Shown: positions 8,557 through 17,337 of the stretch, one piece after another | How the letters are laid out: each line of letters begins with the position of its first letter | How positions within the stretch are numbered: position 1 is the stretch's first letter | From: Sporomusa malonica | GTDB taxonomy: Bacteria; Bacillota; Negativicutes; Sporomusales; Sporomusaceae | Direction of reading: 5' to 3' | NCBI RefSeq assembly: GCF_900176355.1 | Contig: NZ_FWXI01000028.1 | Span: 1 to 58,236, forward strand | Length of the DNA: 58,236 nucleotides | The notes under the pieces: model-generated | What the model was told of the DNA's origin: nothing | Databases searched by the model: none | What the model saw: the letters and a program-made list of their open reading frames with translations, nothing else | Made by a program: the position numbers and the translations under genes

Positions 8557-9612
8557 TTAGAAGGGTTTTACTAAAATCTTGATGTTTTGTTCTTTCCGGT
8601 TTACTAACTCATCAAAACCTTTTTCCACAATGTCATCAATGCTTATTTTGCCGGTAATCAGCGGCGCAACATCAATCCTGCCGTCAGATACGAGTTGAAT
8701 AGCCGGAGCGAACTCACCGTAATAGGCCAAAGATCCCATAACTTCCCTTTCCGTGAAAGACAAGGCATTGAAATTCAGCGATGCTGCTTTTTCAAATATG
8801 CCCACAATTACCACCTTTCCTGCGGAACGGGCAAGTTCTATGGCGATCGGCGCAGTTTTGTCACTACCTACACACTCAAACACTACATCTGCGCCCCCAT
8901 TGGTAAGTTCTTTCACTTTTGCAATTACATCGACTTCTGTTGGATCCAGAACCGCTGTAGCACCAGCCTTTAACGCATATTCTTTCCTTGCCTTGGCTAC
9001 TTCTACCGTATATATTTTACTAGCCCCGGCAGCCTTGGCACACATCAAGGTCGCAAGACCAATTGTTCCTGCCCCCATAATCACTGCGGTATCACCCTGC
9101 ACTAACGGTGCCCGCCGGACGGCATGCATCCCAACCGCCAAGGGCTCAATAAGTGCAGCGACTTCGTAGGACATTTCGTCAGGAATCTTGTATATTGTAT
9201 AGGCCGGTACATTTACATACTCTGCAAATGCCCCGTCATTCATTAGCCCGGTGAAGGCAAGTTTTTCACATAGACTGTAACGATTTTCTTTGCACCGCGG
9301 ACATTCCCAGCATACCTGACAGGCATCTGGAGCAACCCGATCCCCAACTTTTACGTTTGTTACACCAGGACCAACTTCAACTACATCACCGGAAAACTCG
9401 TGACCGAGAATTATGGGAGCTGTCCCCCCGGTTAAGGCATGTGGCTTATCCACCGGAATAAAAATCGGACCTGCAAGGTATTCATGAAGATCTGAGCCGC
9501 AAATCCCACACCATTCTACCTTCACCTTAACCCAGCCTTCTTTCGGGCTCGGCGGCTCAGGAACCTCCATCACCCGCACATCTTTTTTACCATACCATAC
9601 CGCTGCTTTCAT
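8557..9612 (-). CDS. butA/bdhA-like: 2,3-butanediol dehydrogenase (zinc medium-chain dehydrogenase)
   Basis: 351 residues from MKAAVWYGKKD, chosen because AGGAGG lies just upstream and an earlier ATG (9645) has none. Catalytic zinc ligands are in CGICGSDLHE and LGHEFSG. The structural zinc set is CQVCWECPRCKENRYSLC. The nucleotide motif is GAGTIG. This is the (R,R)-butanediol dehydrogenase type, interconverting 2,3-butanediol and acetoin with NAD(H). It sits downstream of the acetoin supercluster but has its own sigma-54 promoter and TGTAGC/GCTACA site, so it should be co-induced with acetoin dehydrogenase. Confidence 0.9.
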   Translation of the reverse strand: MKAAVWYGKKDVRVMEVPEPPSPKEGWVKVKVEWCGICGSDLHEYLAGPIFIPVDKPHALTGGTAPIILGHEFSGDVVEVGPGVTNVKVGDRVAPDACQVCWECPRCKENRYSLCEKLAFTGLMNDGAFAEYVNVPAYTIYKIPDEMSYEVAALIEPLAVGMHAVRRAPLVQGDTAVIMGAGTIGLATLMCAKAAGASKIYTVEVAKARKEYALKAGATAVLDPTEVDVIAKVKELTNGGADVVFECVGSDKTAPIAIELARSAGKVVIVGIFEKAASLNFNALSFTEREVMGSLAYYGEFAPAIQLVSDGRIDVAPLITGKISIDDIVEKGFDELVNRKEQNIKILVKPF

Positions 9613-9668
9613 CCAAACTCCTCCTTTTAATAGGGAATAATACAATGCATCCTCACAAACTTTACTTT

Positions 9669-9684
9669 TGCAATAAATATGCCA
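9669..9684 (-). promoter_or_regulatory. Sigma-54 promoter of butanediol dehydrogenase
   Basis: Minus strand TGGCATA-TTTA-TTGCA, an exact match to the -24/-12 consensus, about 57-72 bp upstream of the start codon. It is the same form as the promoter at 27380. Confidence 0.87.
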
Positions 9685-9797
9685 ATATAAACCAGCCTAT
9701 TTATCCGGGAAATCAATGAAAATGATCCAATATTTTGTACACAATATTAAGGTCTAAACATATGTTTGTCGTACTCTGTTCCATAATTATCCAAACT

Positions 9798-9825
9798 TGT
9801 AGCTCCACCGTACATCTATGCTACA
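9798..9825. promoter_or_regulatory. Putative activator site TGTAGC-N16-GCTACA
   Basis: A perfect inverted repeat of TGTAGC half-sites about 115-155 bp upstream of the sigma-54 promoter at 9669. The same half-site recurs at 27591-27675, upstream of the acetoin operon. Sigma-54 activators normally bind at this distance. Which of the two activators in the window binds is not known. Confidence 0.65.
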
Positions 9826-9827
9826 CA

Positions 9828-9856
9828 TAAAAAAATACCCCAGGCATTAGGCCGGG
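9828..9856 (-). terminator. Terminator of the acetoin/lipoate supercluster
   Basis: Minus strand stem CCCGGC-ctaat-GCCTGGGG followed by TATTTTTTTAT, 14 bp after the last gene. Confidence 0.75.
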
Positions 9857-9870
9857 ATAGATAACATTTT

Positions 9871-11472
9871 TCAACTTGTAAGCTTTACCGAAACGTTGCT
9901 GTAGGTTAAAATCCCCTTCACGATCCGGCAAATAAGCGTCTTTTTTAATCTAGTCTGGTTCTCAAAACTCCCTTGATAAGCCTCTTGCTCTTTTCCAAGT
10001 TCATAGCAAGTACAGTTATCAACATTAATAAGTATACCAGGCAATCCAATTCGCTCGAAATCCTTGGCATGTTTGACCCAAAAAGACTCACAGCAAGTTC
10101 CGATGAAAACCTTACATCCACTCGTCTTTAGATTTTTCAACTTTTCTTCAAGCATCTCGTAGTTTTGGATAGTGATTGGTTCCAAGCCATACTCGTCTGC
10201 CAGTGTATAAGCGTCACCAATATCACATCTGCCACATCGTCCGCACCCTTCTCTATAGCGATACTGACAATTTATGTCTTTCGCACAATAAGGCACCAAC
10301 AGCGGCGTTACTGCCTGTTCAAGAATATCTTGCTCTGCACAATCACCTGTTACCGTGATTTCGTTTAGCTCCTCAGGAGAGACGCCCCAATTAAGAAAGC
10401 ATAGTTTGTTAAGAGCCCTGATGATTCCTTGGCAGAAGCTGTCCGGCATTAATCCAGGAACGAAAGCTTGCTGCTCCTTGAAACAATCACTCACTATTTT
10501 TCTTATTAATTCAGGGTTAGCTGCAGTACCGCACAATCCCGCCTCAAGTTTATCTACCAGTTGTAGGGGATACGCTTGGAAGTCTCCGGATATTTTTACA
10601 GTGTGAATCTTTTGCTGCTTAGCATCTATGGACATAGAAACAGTAATAGCAGCCTGCCCTTTTGAGGTATCCCGGAGTTGATAATGCTCTGGATAAGGAG
10701 CTTTAGATTGGCCCAAAACCCATTGTTGCGAAGTAATCTCACTATATGCCGCCGTAAAATGGCGCTCTTCAATTTCTTGTAGTTTCCCATAAGCTGCAGA
10801 AACAGCAAAAATCTCACACATACCTGCTGCAATCGCCGACTTGATTGTATCTAACGAGGGCAGCTCAGCAAGAAGCAACTCCAGACTGCCAATATTCTTT
10901 TTAAACAAATCAGCATCTTTATTTTTTAACTTTTCAGTAGGAATACGCAACGCACGTAGCATAGTATCAACGTTTATTGCGCTAACGCGAATATATCCTT
11001 GATAGAGGACTGCATTTCCATGCCGTGTTCCACCAAGCCAACCAATTTTACGCCCAGCCACTGCCAGGGCAGAAGGGTATTCAAATTGAGCATCTATCCC
11101 AAGTATTCTTAGACCCTGGATTATGGCCGAGGCAGTTTTCCTTGTCAACGCTTCTATTTGTTGCGCTGTAGCACAACCTTCGCTATACACTACGGTTTCC
11201 CAGGCCAGCGTAGATTCTTCCCAATAAGTTGTATTGCCACCTGTTAATCTGCGATTAATCTCAATAGACTGTTCTTGGCAGAAGCTTAATCGAACTTCTT
11301 GTTCGGCTATTTGATGATATCCAACCAAAACACAGTCAGAAGTAAATTGAAAAAAGCGTAGTGTATCGGGAATTAATCGCTCGTTACAAGCAATGAGCAG
11401 CGCTTTATCCAAAGCTATATTTTGGGCACATGTTCGGTATCCTGTGTCTATTAGCCGCCAAACTGGCTTCAT
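9871..11472 (-). CDS. LplA-like ligase fused to a DUF116 domain
   Basis: 533 residues. Residues about 1-330 form a lipoate/biotin-ligase fold: NRRLTGGNTTYW in place of the usual RRxxGGGxVYH, and VAGRKIGWLGG in place of NGKKISG. The ligase lysine is kept, but the Asn and Ser are not. Residues about 345-533 look like DUF116, rich in cysteine (CQYRYREGCGRCGRCDIGD, then GTCCESFW and NCTCYELG), and could bind an iron-sulfur cluster. It is the last gene of the supercluster, behind an internal terminator-like hairpin. It may bind an octanoyl/lipoyl carrier or help deliver sulfur. RBS GGAGG precedes ATG. Function is inference. Confidence 0.75.
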   Translation of the reverse strand: MKPVWRLIDTGYRTCAQNIALDKALLIACNERLIPDTLRFFQFTSDCVLVGYHQIAEQEVRLSFCQEQSIEINRRLTGGNTTYWEESTLAWETVVYSEGCATAQQIEALTRKTASAIIQGLRILGIDAQFEYPSALAVAGRKIGWLGGTRHGNAVLYQGYIRVSAINVDTMLRALRIPTEKLKNKDADLFKKNIGSLELLLAELPSLDTIKSAIAAGMCEIFAVSAAYGKLQEIEERHFTAAYSEITSQQWVLGQSKAPYPEHYQLRDTSKGQAAITVSMSIDAKQQKIHTVKISGDFQAYPLQLVDKLEAGLCGTAANPELIRKIVSDCFKEQQAFVPGLMPDSFCQGIIRALNKLCFLNWGVSPEELNEITVTGDCAEQDILEQAVTPLLVPYCAKDINCQYRYREGCGRCGRCDIGDAYTLADEYGLEPITIQNYEMLEEKLKNLKTSGCKVFIGTCCESFWVKHAKDFERIGLPGILINVDNCTCYELGKEQEAYQGSFENQTRLKKTLICRIVKGILTYSNVSVKLTS

Positions 11473-11486
11473 CTTTCCATTCCTCC

Positions 11487-11525
11487 AAAAAATTAATCCC
11501 GGCTACGCCGTTCGAAGCCGGGATT
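11487..11525 (-). terminator. Internal terminator-like hairpin before the last supercluster gene
   Basis: Minus strand stem AATCCCGGCT / AGCCGGGATT (11495-11525) followed by AATTTTTTGG. It lies between the LipS2-like gene and the Lpl-DUF116 gene and would lower expression of the latter. Confidence 0.7.
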
Positions 11526-11534
11526 CCTAGAAGA

Positions 11535-12419
11535 TTAAGTCAACAAACCACAACAGGTTTCTTGATAGGTAACGTTATAGCCGAGCGAATGTACATAATC
11601 CACAGTTTCACGGGCTGGATAGGCAATAGCGTTAAAACCGGCTTCAACCGCCAACCGTTCTACTGTTCGGGCATAGGTCCCTGGTGGACGGGCACAGCCT
11701 AGAGCAATCGGGATATCTGGCAGCAGCTCTCTGGCAGTGTTAAAAATCTTGGCAACCGACTCGACCGCCGGGGGAACAACATCTCGCATTGGGGTACTCC
11801 GTAAGGGATTCAATAGTACTAAGACCAGACTTTCCGCCCCTTCAGCTGCGACCATATTAAGAGCTTCATATTCTCCTCGAATCTCACCATAATGAAGTCC
11901 GATGACAATATGCGGTGAAGCCTTCAGACCTGCAAGATGTGCTGCTCGCAAGCTGTTCTTATAGTCTTCAGGGATACGTGCCAGGTGATATACCTCGCGA
12001 ATTGTAGCACTATCCCCAATTAAATCAAGGGCTACCCGCGTTACATCTGAATGAGCCAATATTTTTGCCATATCATCGGTCAGCAACCCAGGGTGAACTA
12101 CGACCGACAAACCCATGCTGGCAACTTCTTTTAGTGCTCCGGCAAAACGCATTAACGGTACACTGCCGTCCTTACAGGCCCCACCGCTAATGAGCACACC
12201 GCGACAGTCCCGCCTACGTAAATCAGCGGCCAGTTCCACTAACAGCTCAGGCTCTGTAGCTGATAGCATGCTATTTAGCAGCTGTCCCTGGCAGTGTTCA
12301 CAGCGGCATTGGCACTCGGAACCGGTTATACTTATGTTAACAAAAGAGTTTGCGCTATTTTGATATAAGCCATTGTCATAGTGCCGTACTCCTGGCGCAT
12401 AGAACGCAATGTTAGTCAT
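11535..12419 (-). CDS. lipS2: Radical SAM protein, LipS2-like
   Basis: 294 residues from MTNIAFYAPGVRHYDN. This start overlaps the upstream stop (ATGACTAA), with an AAAGGA RBS; the longer frame to 12509 has no support. The radical-SAM cluster motif is C36xxxC40xxC43, with an extra C38. It lies next to a second radical-SAM gene and a flavoprotein. The LipS1/LipS2 pair is known from lipoate-dependent sulfur oxidisers and some archaea as a two-protein lipoyl synthase in which the two members insert the sulfurs at C6 and C8 of octanoyl. Assignment rests on synteny and motifs. Confidence 0.72.
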   Translation of the reverse strand: MTNIAFYAPGVRHYDNGLYQNSANSFVNISITGSECQCRCEHCQGQLLNSMLSATEPELLVELAADLRRRDCRGVLISGGACKDGSVPLMRFAGALKEVASMGLSVVVHPGLLTDDMAKILAHSDVTRVALDLIGDSATIREVYHLARIPEDYKNSLRAAHLAGLKASPHIVIGLHYGEIRGEYEALNMVAAEGAESLVLVLLNPLRSTPMRDVVPPAVESVAKIFNTARELLPDIPIALGCARPPGTYARTVERLAVEAGFNAIAYPARETVDYVHSLGYNVTYQETCCGLLT

Positions 12420-13485
12420 CCCAAATCTGTCCTTTAATGGTTTGTATATCACTATCTCCCGGCTGGAAAGGATAGTTTCGCAGCACAGGGCCCGGACGCT
12501 CATTTCCATACGGCCGGTTGCAAGCTACGCAGCCTTCCCGGTTAGGGCAGCCTGAGGTCATAAATGGCTGTCCTGCCGCTAGGTCGTCCCCCAGCAATGC
12601 ATCCAACTGCTTGCCAAAACTAATTATTTTACCATGAGCATCAAAGCAAAGCTCATCTGCTGTAATTTGGTTTCGATTAAGCAGGTAGGCTGCCACTTGG
12701 ATGCGCCGGTACTGACCGAGGGAGGGCGGTTTATGGTTACTTAATAAGCTGCCTGGCTCCGGGCAAAATGAAAATAGATGCGCCTGGGCGCCGTATTTAT
12801 TGGCCTTTTGGATGGTTTGAACCATTGCTTGCTCAGTTTCACCCAACCCGACAATTAGGTGAACACTGACATAATCTTTGGCAAATACCTTAACCGCTTG
12901 TTCGATGGACTCCCAGTATGTCTCCCATCGATGCGGTCCTCCCACTGCCTGCCCTCGCGTAGCCGAGAATAATTCCGGAGTCGCAGCGTCTACCGCTATA
13001 CCTACCCGGTCTGCACCGGCAGATTTGATATCCCTAAAAAAAGCACTTGCATCCTGCAGCATGGTAGGTGACGCCAATACGCTAATTGGCAAGGGGGTTG
13101 CGTCACTCAACCGCTTGACAATTTCTATGCAATCATCCGCTGCCTCGGGATGAGTAATCATGGAAATGCAAATACGGCCTAACCTCTGAACTTTCGCGGC
13201 AGCAGCCTGCGGCGGCCGCATCAAAATCTCTATTATATTTGACAGCTTGTATGCCGGCCACTTTACCCTGATGAAGGTGTTTTCATCAGGGGCAGCATGC
13301 CGTTCCCTCGCCAATCCGCAGTAACTGCAGTTGGCCCGGCATCCTTCTTGATATGTCATTAATAAATTCAAGCTTCCCGGATAGGCATTACGGTAAAAAC
13401 TCCCTGGTTCCAGACCTAACGCCATAGCACCAGCCAAGCTGGTCTGCACATAATCCGGGCTTTCCAGTCTGCCAATATTGTCCAT
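12412..13485 (-). CDS. lipS1: Radical SAM protein, LipS1-like (BioB-type fold)
   Basis: 357 residues from MDNIGRLESPDYVQ; this ATG has GAGGGGG 9 bp upstream, while the frame to 13560 does not. Cluster ligands are C49, C53 and C56 (CRANCSYC). A C-terminal cysteine set (GCPNREGCVACNRPYG) probably holds an auxiliary [4Fe-4S] cluster that donates sulfur, as in LipA and BioB. It is the partner of the next gene. The pair appears to duplicate the role of the classical LipA encoded at 21422 in the same operon. Confidence 0.72.
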   Translation of the reverse strand: MDNIGRLESPDYVQTSLAGAMALGLEPGSFYRNAYPGSLNLLMTYQEGCRANCSYCGLARERHAAPDENTFIRVKWPAYKLSNIIEILMRPPQAAAAKVQRLGRICISMITHPEAADDCIEIVKRLSDATPLPISVLASPTMLQDASAFFRDIKSAGADRVGIAVDAATPELFSATRGQAVGGPHRWETYWESIEQAVKVFAKDYVSVHLIVGLGETEQAMVQTIQKANKYGAQAHLFSFCPEPGSLLSNHKPPSLGQYRRIQVAAYLLNRNQITADELCFDAHGKIISFGKQLDALLGDDLAAGQPFMTSGCPNREGCVACNRPYGNERPGPVLRNYPFQPGDSDIQTIKGQIWDD

Positions 13486-13531
13486 GGACCGGAACCCCCT
13501 CAATATAAATATATCTTTCTTATGAAATTCA

Positions 13532-14611
13532 CTATTGCATATAGTACTCCGGAAAAGCAATCCAACTACGCCTTATGAGCGCACTGAATTCTTCTGGGTT
13601 ATCTGTCCACCTTTGGTTACGGCTCATTAATCGGTCACTTGCAATAGTAAACTGAGTCCCGTACTCTTCAAGTAACATGCGTGTGTAACTCTTGGAAACC
13701 TGCTCTCTCCCGTTACTGTTAACTTGCAAAATCACTGCCAGTGCGGCCAAATGACCACTGACAACAGCATTCATAATGCCTGCACCGGTAATCGGGTGAG
13801 TACAACCGGCAGCATCACCGGCTACTAGCAAATGATCGTTTGCCAAGTTTTTTACTAAACCGCCAGCCGGTATCAAGCCGCCTGTTGCCGCTGAAACCGC
13901 CCCGGCATGTATTACCCCCATGCTAACAATTTTCCGGCAAAAATCCGCTAAGCTAGGCTTCAATCTATTTCGATAGGAATCATGAACGGCCACCCCAACG
14001 TTGGCGGTTTTACCTTTGGGAAAAACCCAGGCATACCCACCGTAATACGCTGGGTCAAAGTAGATTTCTGCATGTTCCAACGGCTTAGTGAGCATCATTT
14101 CATACTGTAGTGCAGCACACATTTCCTGTGGTTCATTTCCCAGCTTTTTGCTGATGATAGAACGCGGGCCATCGCAGCCAAGAATATACTTTGCGCTCAT
14201 CTTCCAGGACTGAGCACCACTTACTAATGTTACTTCCGTACCTTCGATATGAATAGCGCGTGTTGCCCCCTTAATAGTAACCCCTGCTGTTTTTGCCTCT
14301 TGAGCCTGGTATTCATCCCATAACACCCGGTTAAGTACATACCCCGGTGCATGTAGTGTGCTTACCGGTTCACCGTTAATCAAAGTTTTAATACCCTGGA
14401 CCTGCTGGGCTATATCGCATGCCCTCAGTACTGCATGGCGTGAAATAGCAAGAGGAACGAACTCTGCACATTGGACAGTACGGCCAATCACTGTTCGTTG
14501 CTCAAGCATTAACACCTTGAGTCCACCCTGAGCCAGACGCTTTGCAGCAGTGCTTCCTGCCGGTCCGGCCCCGACAACAATGGCGTCATAGTGCTCACTT
14601 GTTGGTTTCAC
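13532..14611 (-). CDS. lipT: FAD-dependent geranylgeranyl-reductase-like oxidoreductase, LipT-like
   Basis: 359 residues. The N-terminal FAD dinucleotide motif is VVGAGPAGSTAA with the acidic end LMLEQR; the second motif is LVAGDAAGCTHPITGAG. This is the geranylgeranyl reductase/monooxygenase-like family, in which LipT accompanies LipS1/LipS2. It starts at GTG overlapping the upstream TGA (GTGA), so it is translationally coupled to the ligase gene. It might supply electrons to the radical-SAM pair or keep lipoyl groups reduced. Specific function inferred from context. Confidence 0.75.
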   Translation of the reverse strand: MKPTSEHYDAIVVGAGPAGSTAAKRLAQGGLKVLMLEQRTVIGRTVQCAEFVPLAISRHAVLRACDIAQQVQGIKTLINGEPVSTLHAPGYVLNRVLWDEYQAQEAKTAGVTIKGATRAIHIEGTEVTLVSGAQSWKMSAKYILGCDGPRSIISKKLGNEPQEMCAALQYEMMLTKPLEHAEIYFDPAYYGGYAWVFPKGKTANVGVAVHDSYRNRLKPSLADFCRKIVSMGVIHAGAVSAATGGLIPAGGLVKNLANDHLLVAGDAAGCTHPITGAGIMNAVVSGHLAALAVILQVNSNGREQVSKSYTRMLLEEYGTQFTIASDRLMSRNQRWTDNPEEFSALIRRSWIAFPEYYMQ

Positions 14612-15735
14612 TGTAAACCTCCGCTGAAACTTTTCGGGGCTATTGCAGTCTCTTTCGCCCTCTCTATGGCAAGTAAAACAGCTTCAACAAAGTCTTCAGG
14701 AGTAACACCAGGAATCTCGGCCTGGTTGTTTTGGAAAAAACTCTTGATAGTGTCTGTAATACGGTTTCTGTCAATAGGAGTATTTTTAAGAGCAGTCTCA
14801 AGGTCATTAATAACCCTGGCCGGATAAGCGAAAAAATCACCACTAATAATCAAATACTTGATTACCCGGACACCTTCATCCAAACGCATTTGAATTCTTA
14901 TAAGACCACCCGGCGCCTTGTAGTTGGCAATACAATCAACTGTATTAATTACATGATCGGCCTTGCCATAAATCCAATCTTCACTCTCAAAATGCGGCAA
15001 ATAGTCTGCTAACATTGTTAATTCATCTGAAGTTAACTCACTAGGAGAAAAATCATACCCTAAGGTTTTCTGCAAACCCGTTAAGACGGCTTGTTTTAAT
15101 AAACGGTCTTCCGGGACATAGCCCAGTTGCTCTTTAATGGAAGTTACCCGCTCCCGCATGGAATTAACTGCTTTGTCTCCTAGTTTTTCCAACGGAAATC
15201 GCAATACCCGCAGCATTTCATCAATATTAAAGTCGACCAGCAAACTACACTGAAATACAAAGGAATCCGCTAACTCAGTTCCACCTGTGCCGGATATTTT
15301 TCGTCCGTTTACTTCAATATCATTAACTGGCCTATAGGCAGCATCAATCCCTATTGTCTTTAGCCCCACGGCCATCGCGTCACACAATAGCCGATACATA
15401 CTCTCTACTTTTCGGGGAATGCCGGGGGTATTCTTACCGGCATACATCTCCCAGCCTAGTTCCAATCGGCCCCAATATAGACTTCCCCCGCCGGTGATCC
15501 GCCGGTTAATATCAATACCCTTTTGCTGACAATAAGGAACATTTACTTCTAAAGACGTGTTTTGGTGCACCCCGACAAGAACACACGGCTTGAATTGTAG
15601 AAACCGCAAAGTATTCGGAATAAGACCTTGGCTGTGAGCAGTCATGATTACCTTATCCAAAGCCATATGTTCGGCGGCAGTACGAGGTGCAGAATCCAAG
15701 ATCCGAAAAACGGTACTTTTGTCCACGCTAGGCAT
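14608..15735 (-). CDS. Lipoate-protein ligase A-like protein
   Basis: 375 residues. The LplA/B motifs are close to canonical: NRRITGGGSLYWGRLELGW (about 68-86) and VNGRKISGTGGTELADSF, with the catalytic lysine. It ATG-overlaps the GcvH-like gene before it by 8 bp and is coupled to the LipT-like gene after it. That pairing suggests it loads octanoate or lipoate on the GcvH-like carrier. It is one of three paralogues in the cluster and belongs with the sLpl(AB)-type ligases that work with LipS1/LipS2. Confidence 0.82.
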   Translation of the reverse strand: MPSVDKSTVFRILDSAPRTAAEHMALDKVIMTAHSQGLIPNTLRFLQFKPCVLVGVHQNTSLEVNVPYCQQKGIDINRRITGGGSLYWGRLELGWEMYAGKNTPGIPRKVESMYRLLCDAMAVGLKTIGIDAAYRPVNDIEVNGRKISGTGGTELADSFVFQCSLLVDFNIDEMLRVLRFPLEKLGDKAVNSMRERVTSIKEQLGYVPEDRLLKQAVLTGLQKTLGYDFSPSELTSDELTMLADYLPHFESEDWIYGKADHVINTVDCIANYKAPGGLIRIQMRLDEGVRVIKYLIISGDFFAYPARVINDLETALKNTPIDRNRITDTIKSFFQNNQAEIPGVTPEDFVEAVLLAIERAKETAIAPKSFSGGLQ

Positions 15736-16138
15736 TTGCTTTCATATCCTTTGTAAGCCAAGTACGCAAATCGGCAGCCGACATTAAATCAACAAGTTCT
15801 TCAGGCTGAGATATCTCAATTTCTGCAAACCAGCAAATATAAGGAGAACGGCTAATAAGAGCAGGGCTGCATAACACGGCTTCATTTACGTTAGTTACCT
15901 TACCACTTACCGGAGCATATACACGCCCCACCCATTTTCCGGCTTCCAGTGATCCGCAGGTACCGCCACCATCTACCACTGTTCCAATCGACGGTAAAGA
16001 TAAATATAAAACATCACCGGTGATTTCAAGGCCATAAGGAGTCAATCCGAATAAAACTTTGTTTCCTGCTTTTTTGATCCACTGGTAATGTGTATCATAT
16101 AATAGTTCCTCAGGGAAACTCCATGTACTACTATTCAT
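15728..16138 (-). CDS. GcvH-like lipoyl carrier protein 2
   Basis: 136 residues from MNSSTWSFPEELLYD, chosen for the AAAGGAG 8 bp upstream; the earlier ATG at 16162 lacks an RBS. H-protein-like fold with the lipoyl-lysine region GSLEAGKWVGRVYAPVSGKV; K68 is the predicted attachment site. The window holds no glycine cleavage P or T protein. It lies between the CCG iron-sulfur protein and a ligase, so it probably serves redox shuttling rather than glycine cleavage. A shared (S/A)GKW(A/V)G signature links it to the other H-like protein at 18837. Confidence 0.85.
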   Translation of the reverse strand: MNSSTWSFPEELLYDTHYQWIKKAGNKVLFGLTPYGLEITGDVLYLSLPSIGTVVDGGGTCGSLEAGKWVGRVYAPVSGKVTNVNEAVLCSPALISRSPYICWFAEIEISQPEELVDLMSAADLRTWLTKDMKANA

Positions 16139-16167
16139 TTGCCATACTCCTTTCCCTAACAAGAAGA

Positions 16168-17337
16168 CTACCCATCTATAGCCATTAGCAACAATTCGGA
16201 AACATCCATAACCTGTAACGGCAGTTTTTCCGTCCTTGCCGCTTTTTCCAGCATTTGTTCACACTGTTGGCATGCTGATACTACGATAGTCGAACACGTT
16301 GCCGCGGCTTCTTTTATACGTTTTCGCGCAATTGACTCAGCCAGACCTGGGTCGGCTCCCTGTAAATTCCCCCCACCGCCACAGCAGGTGGAGTCTTCTC
16401 CGTGAGTTGCCATTTCGACGAAGTTTAGTCCAGGAATACTTTTAATAATATTTCGCGGTGCATTAACGACCCCGCTGTTGCGTCCCAAATCACAAGGATC
16501 ATGATAAGTGACTGTTTTATTTAGCTCGTTGGGAACTAGTTTACCTTGAAGGATCAACTCAGCTAACATTTCCGTTGCGTGAACCAGCCGGAACCCAAGT
16601 TCTTCACCCAGAATTTCCGGATATACATGACTCCATACATGGAAGCAGGAAGCACAGCCAGTAACCAAGGTTTTTGCACCAAGTTTCCGTACCTGCTCTA
16701 CATTATGCCGCGCAAACTCAGCGATCGCTTCTGCATGTCCGGCAGCCAGCAAGGGAAAGCCACAGCACCATTCTTCCGAGCCTAATGTTGTAAAACTAAC
16801 TTCTGCTTTTTCCAGTAGCTGCACCATAGCCACAGGTACTTGCGCAGCCCGCGGAAAAAAGGAAGAGACACAGCCAACAAAGTAGACTATTTCTGCTCCC
16901 TGTTCCTGATCCAGGTAATCGGGCACCTCATCCAAATCTTCAGCCCAGTCAAGTCTGGTTGTATTAGCAAAGCTAGAAATATTTTTCTTGCTCTTTAAAT
17001 TCCCTACCATGGCGTTATACGCTTCTGGCGCCCTGCCTTGGGCCACTAGTGTTGTCCGTAAATCCTTCCATAAGGTTTGAAGATCAATCCTGGCAGCACA
17101 AGCCCGGGTACACGCGCCACACATGGTGCACTGTGTAATTCTCTTGGCATATTCCTCACTAATCTTGCCATCGCTGCTTCTGGCAAACAACTCGCGCGCC
17201 ATCGAAATCTTAGCGCGTGGCGCAGCCGACTCCCAGCCAACTTCCTGGTATACCGGGCAGTCACTGCGGCAATTGCCACATCTGCCACAGATTAGCGATT
17301 CATCAATCAGATTTTTATAAAAACTGCCTGAGCTCAT
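16168..17337 (-). CDS. GlcF/HdrD-like iron-sulfur protein with two CCG domains
   Basis: 389 residues. Two ferredoxin-type [4Fe-4S] sites: C17-C20-C23-C27 and C70-C73-C76-C80. Then two complete CCG domains: C156, C191-C192, C228, C231 and C282, C318-C319, C356, C359. CCG domains in HdrB/HdrD bind noncubane clusters that cleave disulfides; in GlcF and LldE they pass electrons. The start overlaps the flavoprotein stop (ATGA), so the two are a complex. With lipoyl carrier genes on both sides, the likely partner is a dihydrolipoyl/lipoyl dithiol rather than a simple hydroxyacid. The substrate is inferred. Confidence 0.88.
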   Translation of the reverse strand: MSSGSFYKNLIDESLICGRCGNCRSDCPVYQEVGWESAAPRAKISMARELFARSSDGKISEEYAKRITQCTMCGACTRACAARIDLQTLWKDLRTTLVAQGRAPEAYNAMVGNLKSKKNISSFANTTRLDWAEDLDEVPDYLDQEQGAEIVYFVGCVSSFFPRAAQVPVAMVQLLEKAEVSFTTLGSEEWCCGFPLLAAGHAEAIAEFARHNVEQVRKLGAKTLVTGCASCFHVWSHVYPEILGEELGFRLVHATEMLAELILQGKLVPNELNKTVTYHDPCDLGRNSGVVNAPRNIIKSIPGLNFVEMATHGEDSTCCGGGGNLQGADPGLAESIARKRIKEAAATCSTIVVSACQQCEQMLEKAARTEKLPLQVMDVSELLLMAIDG

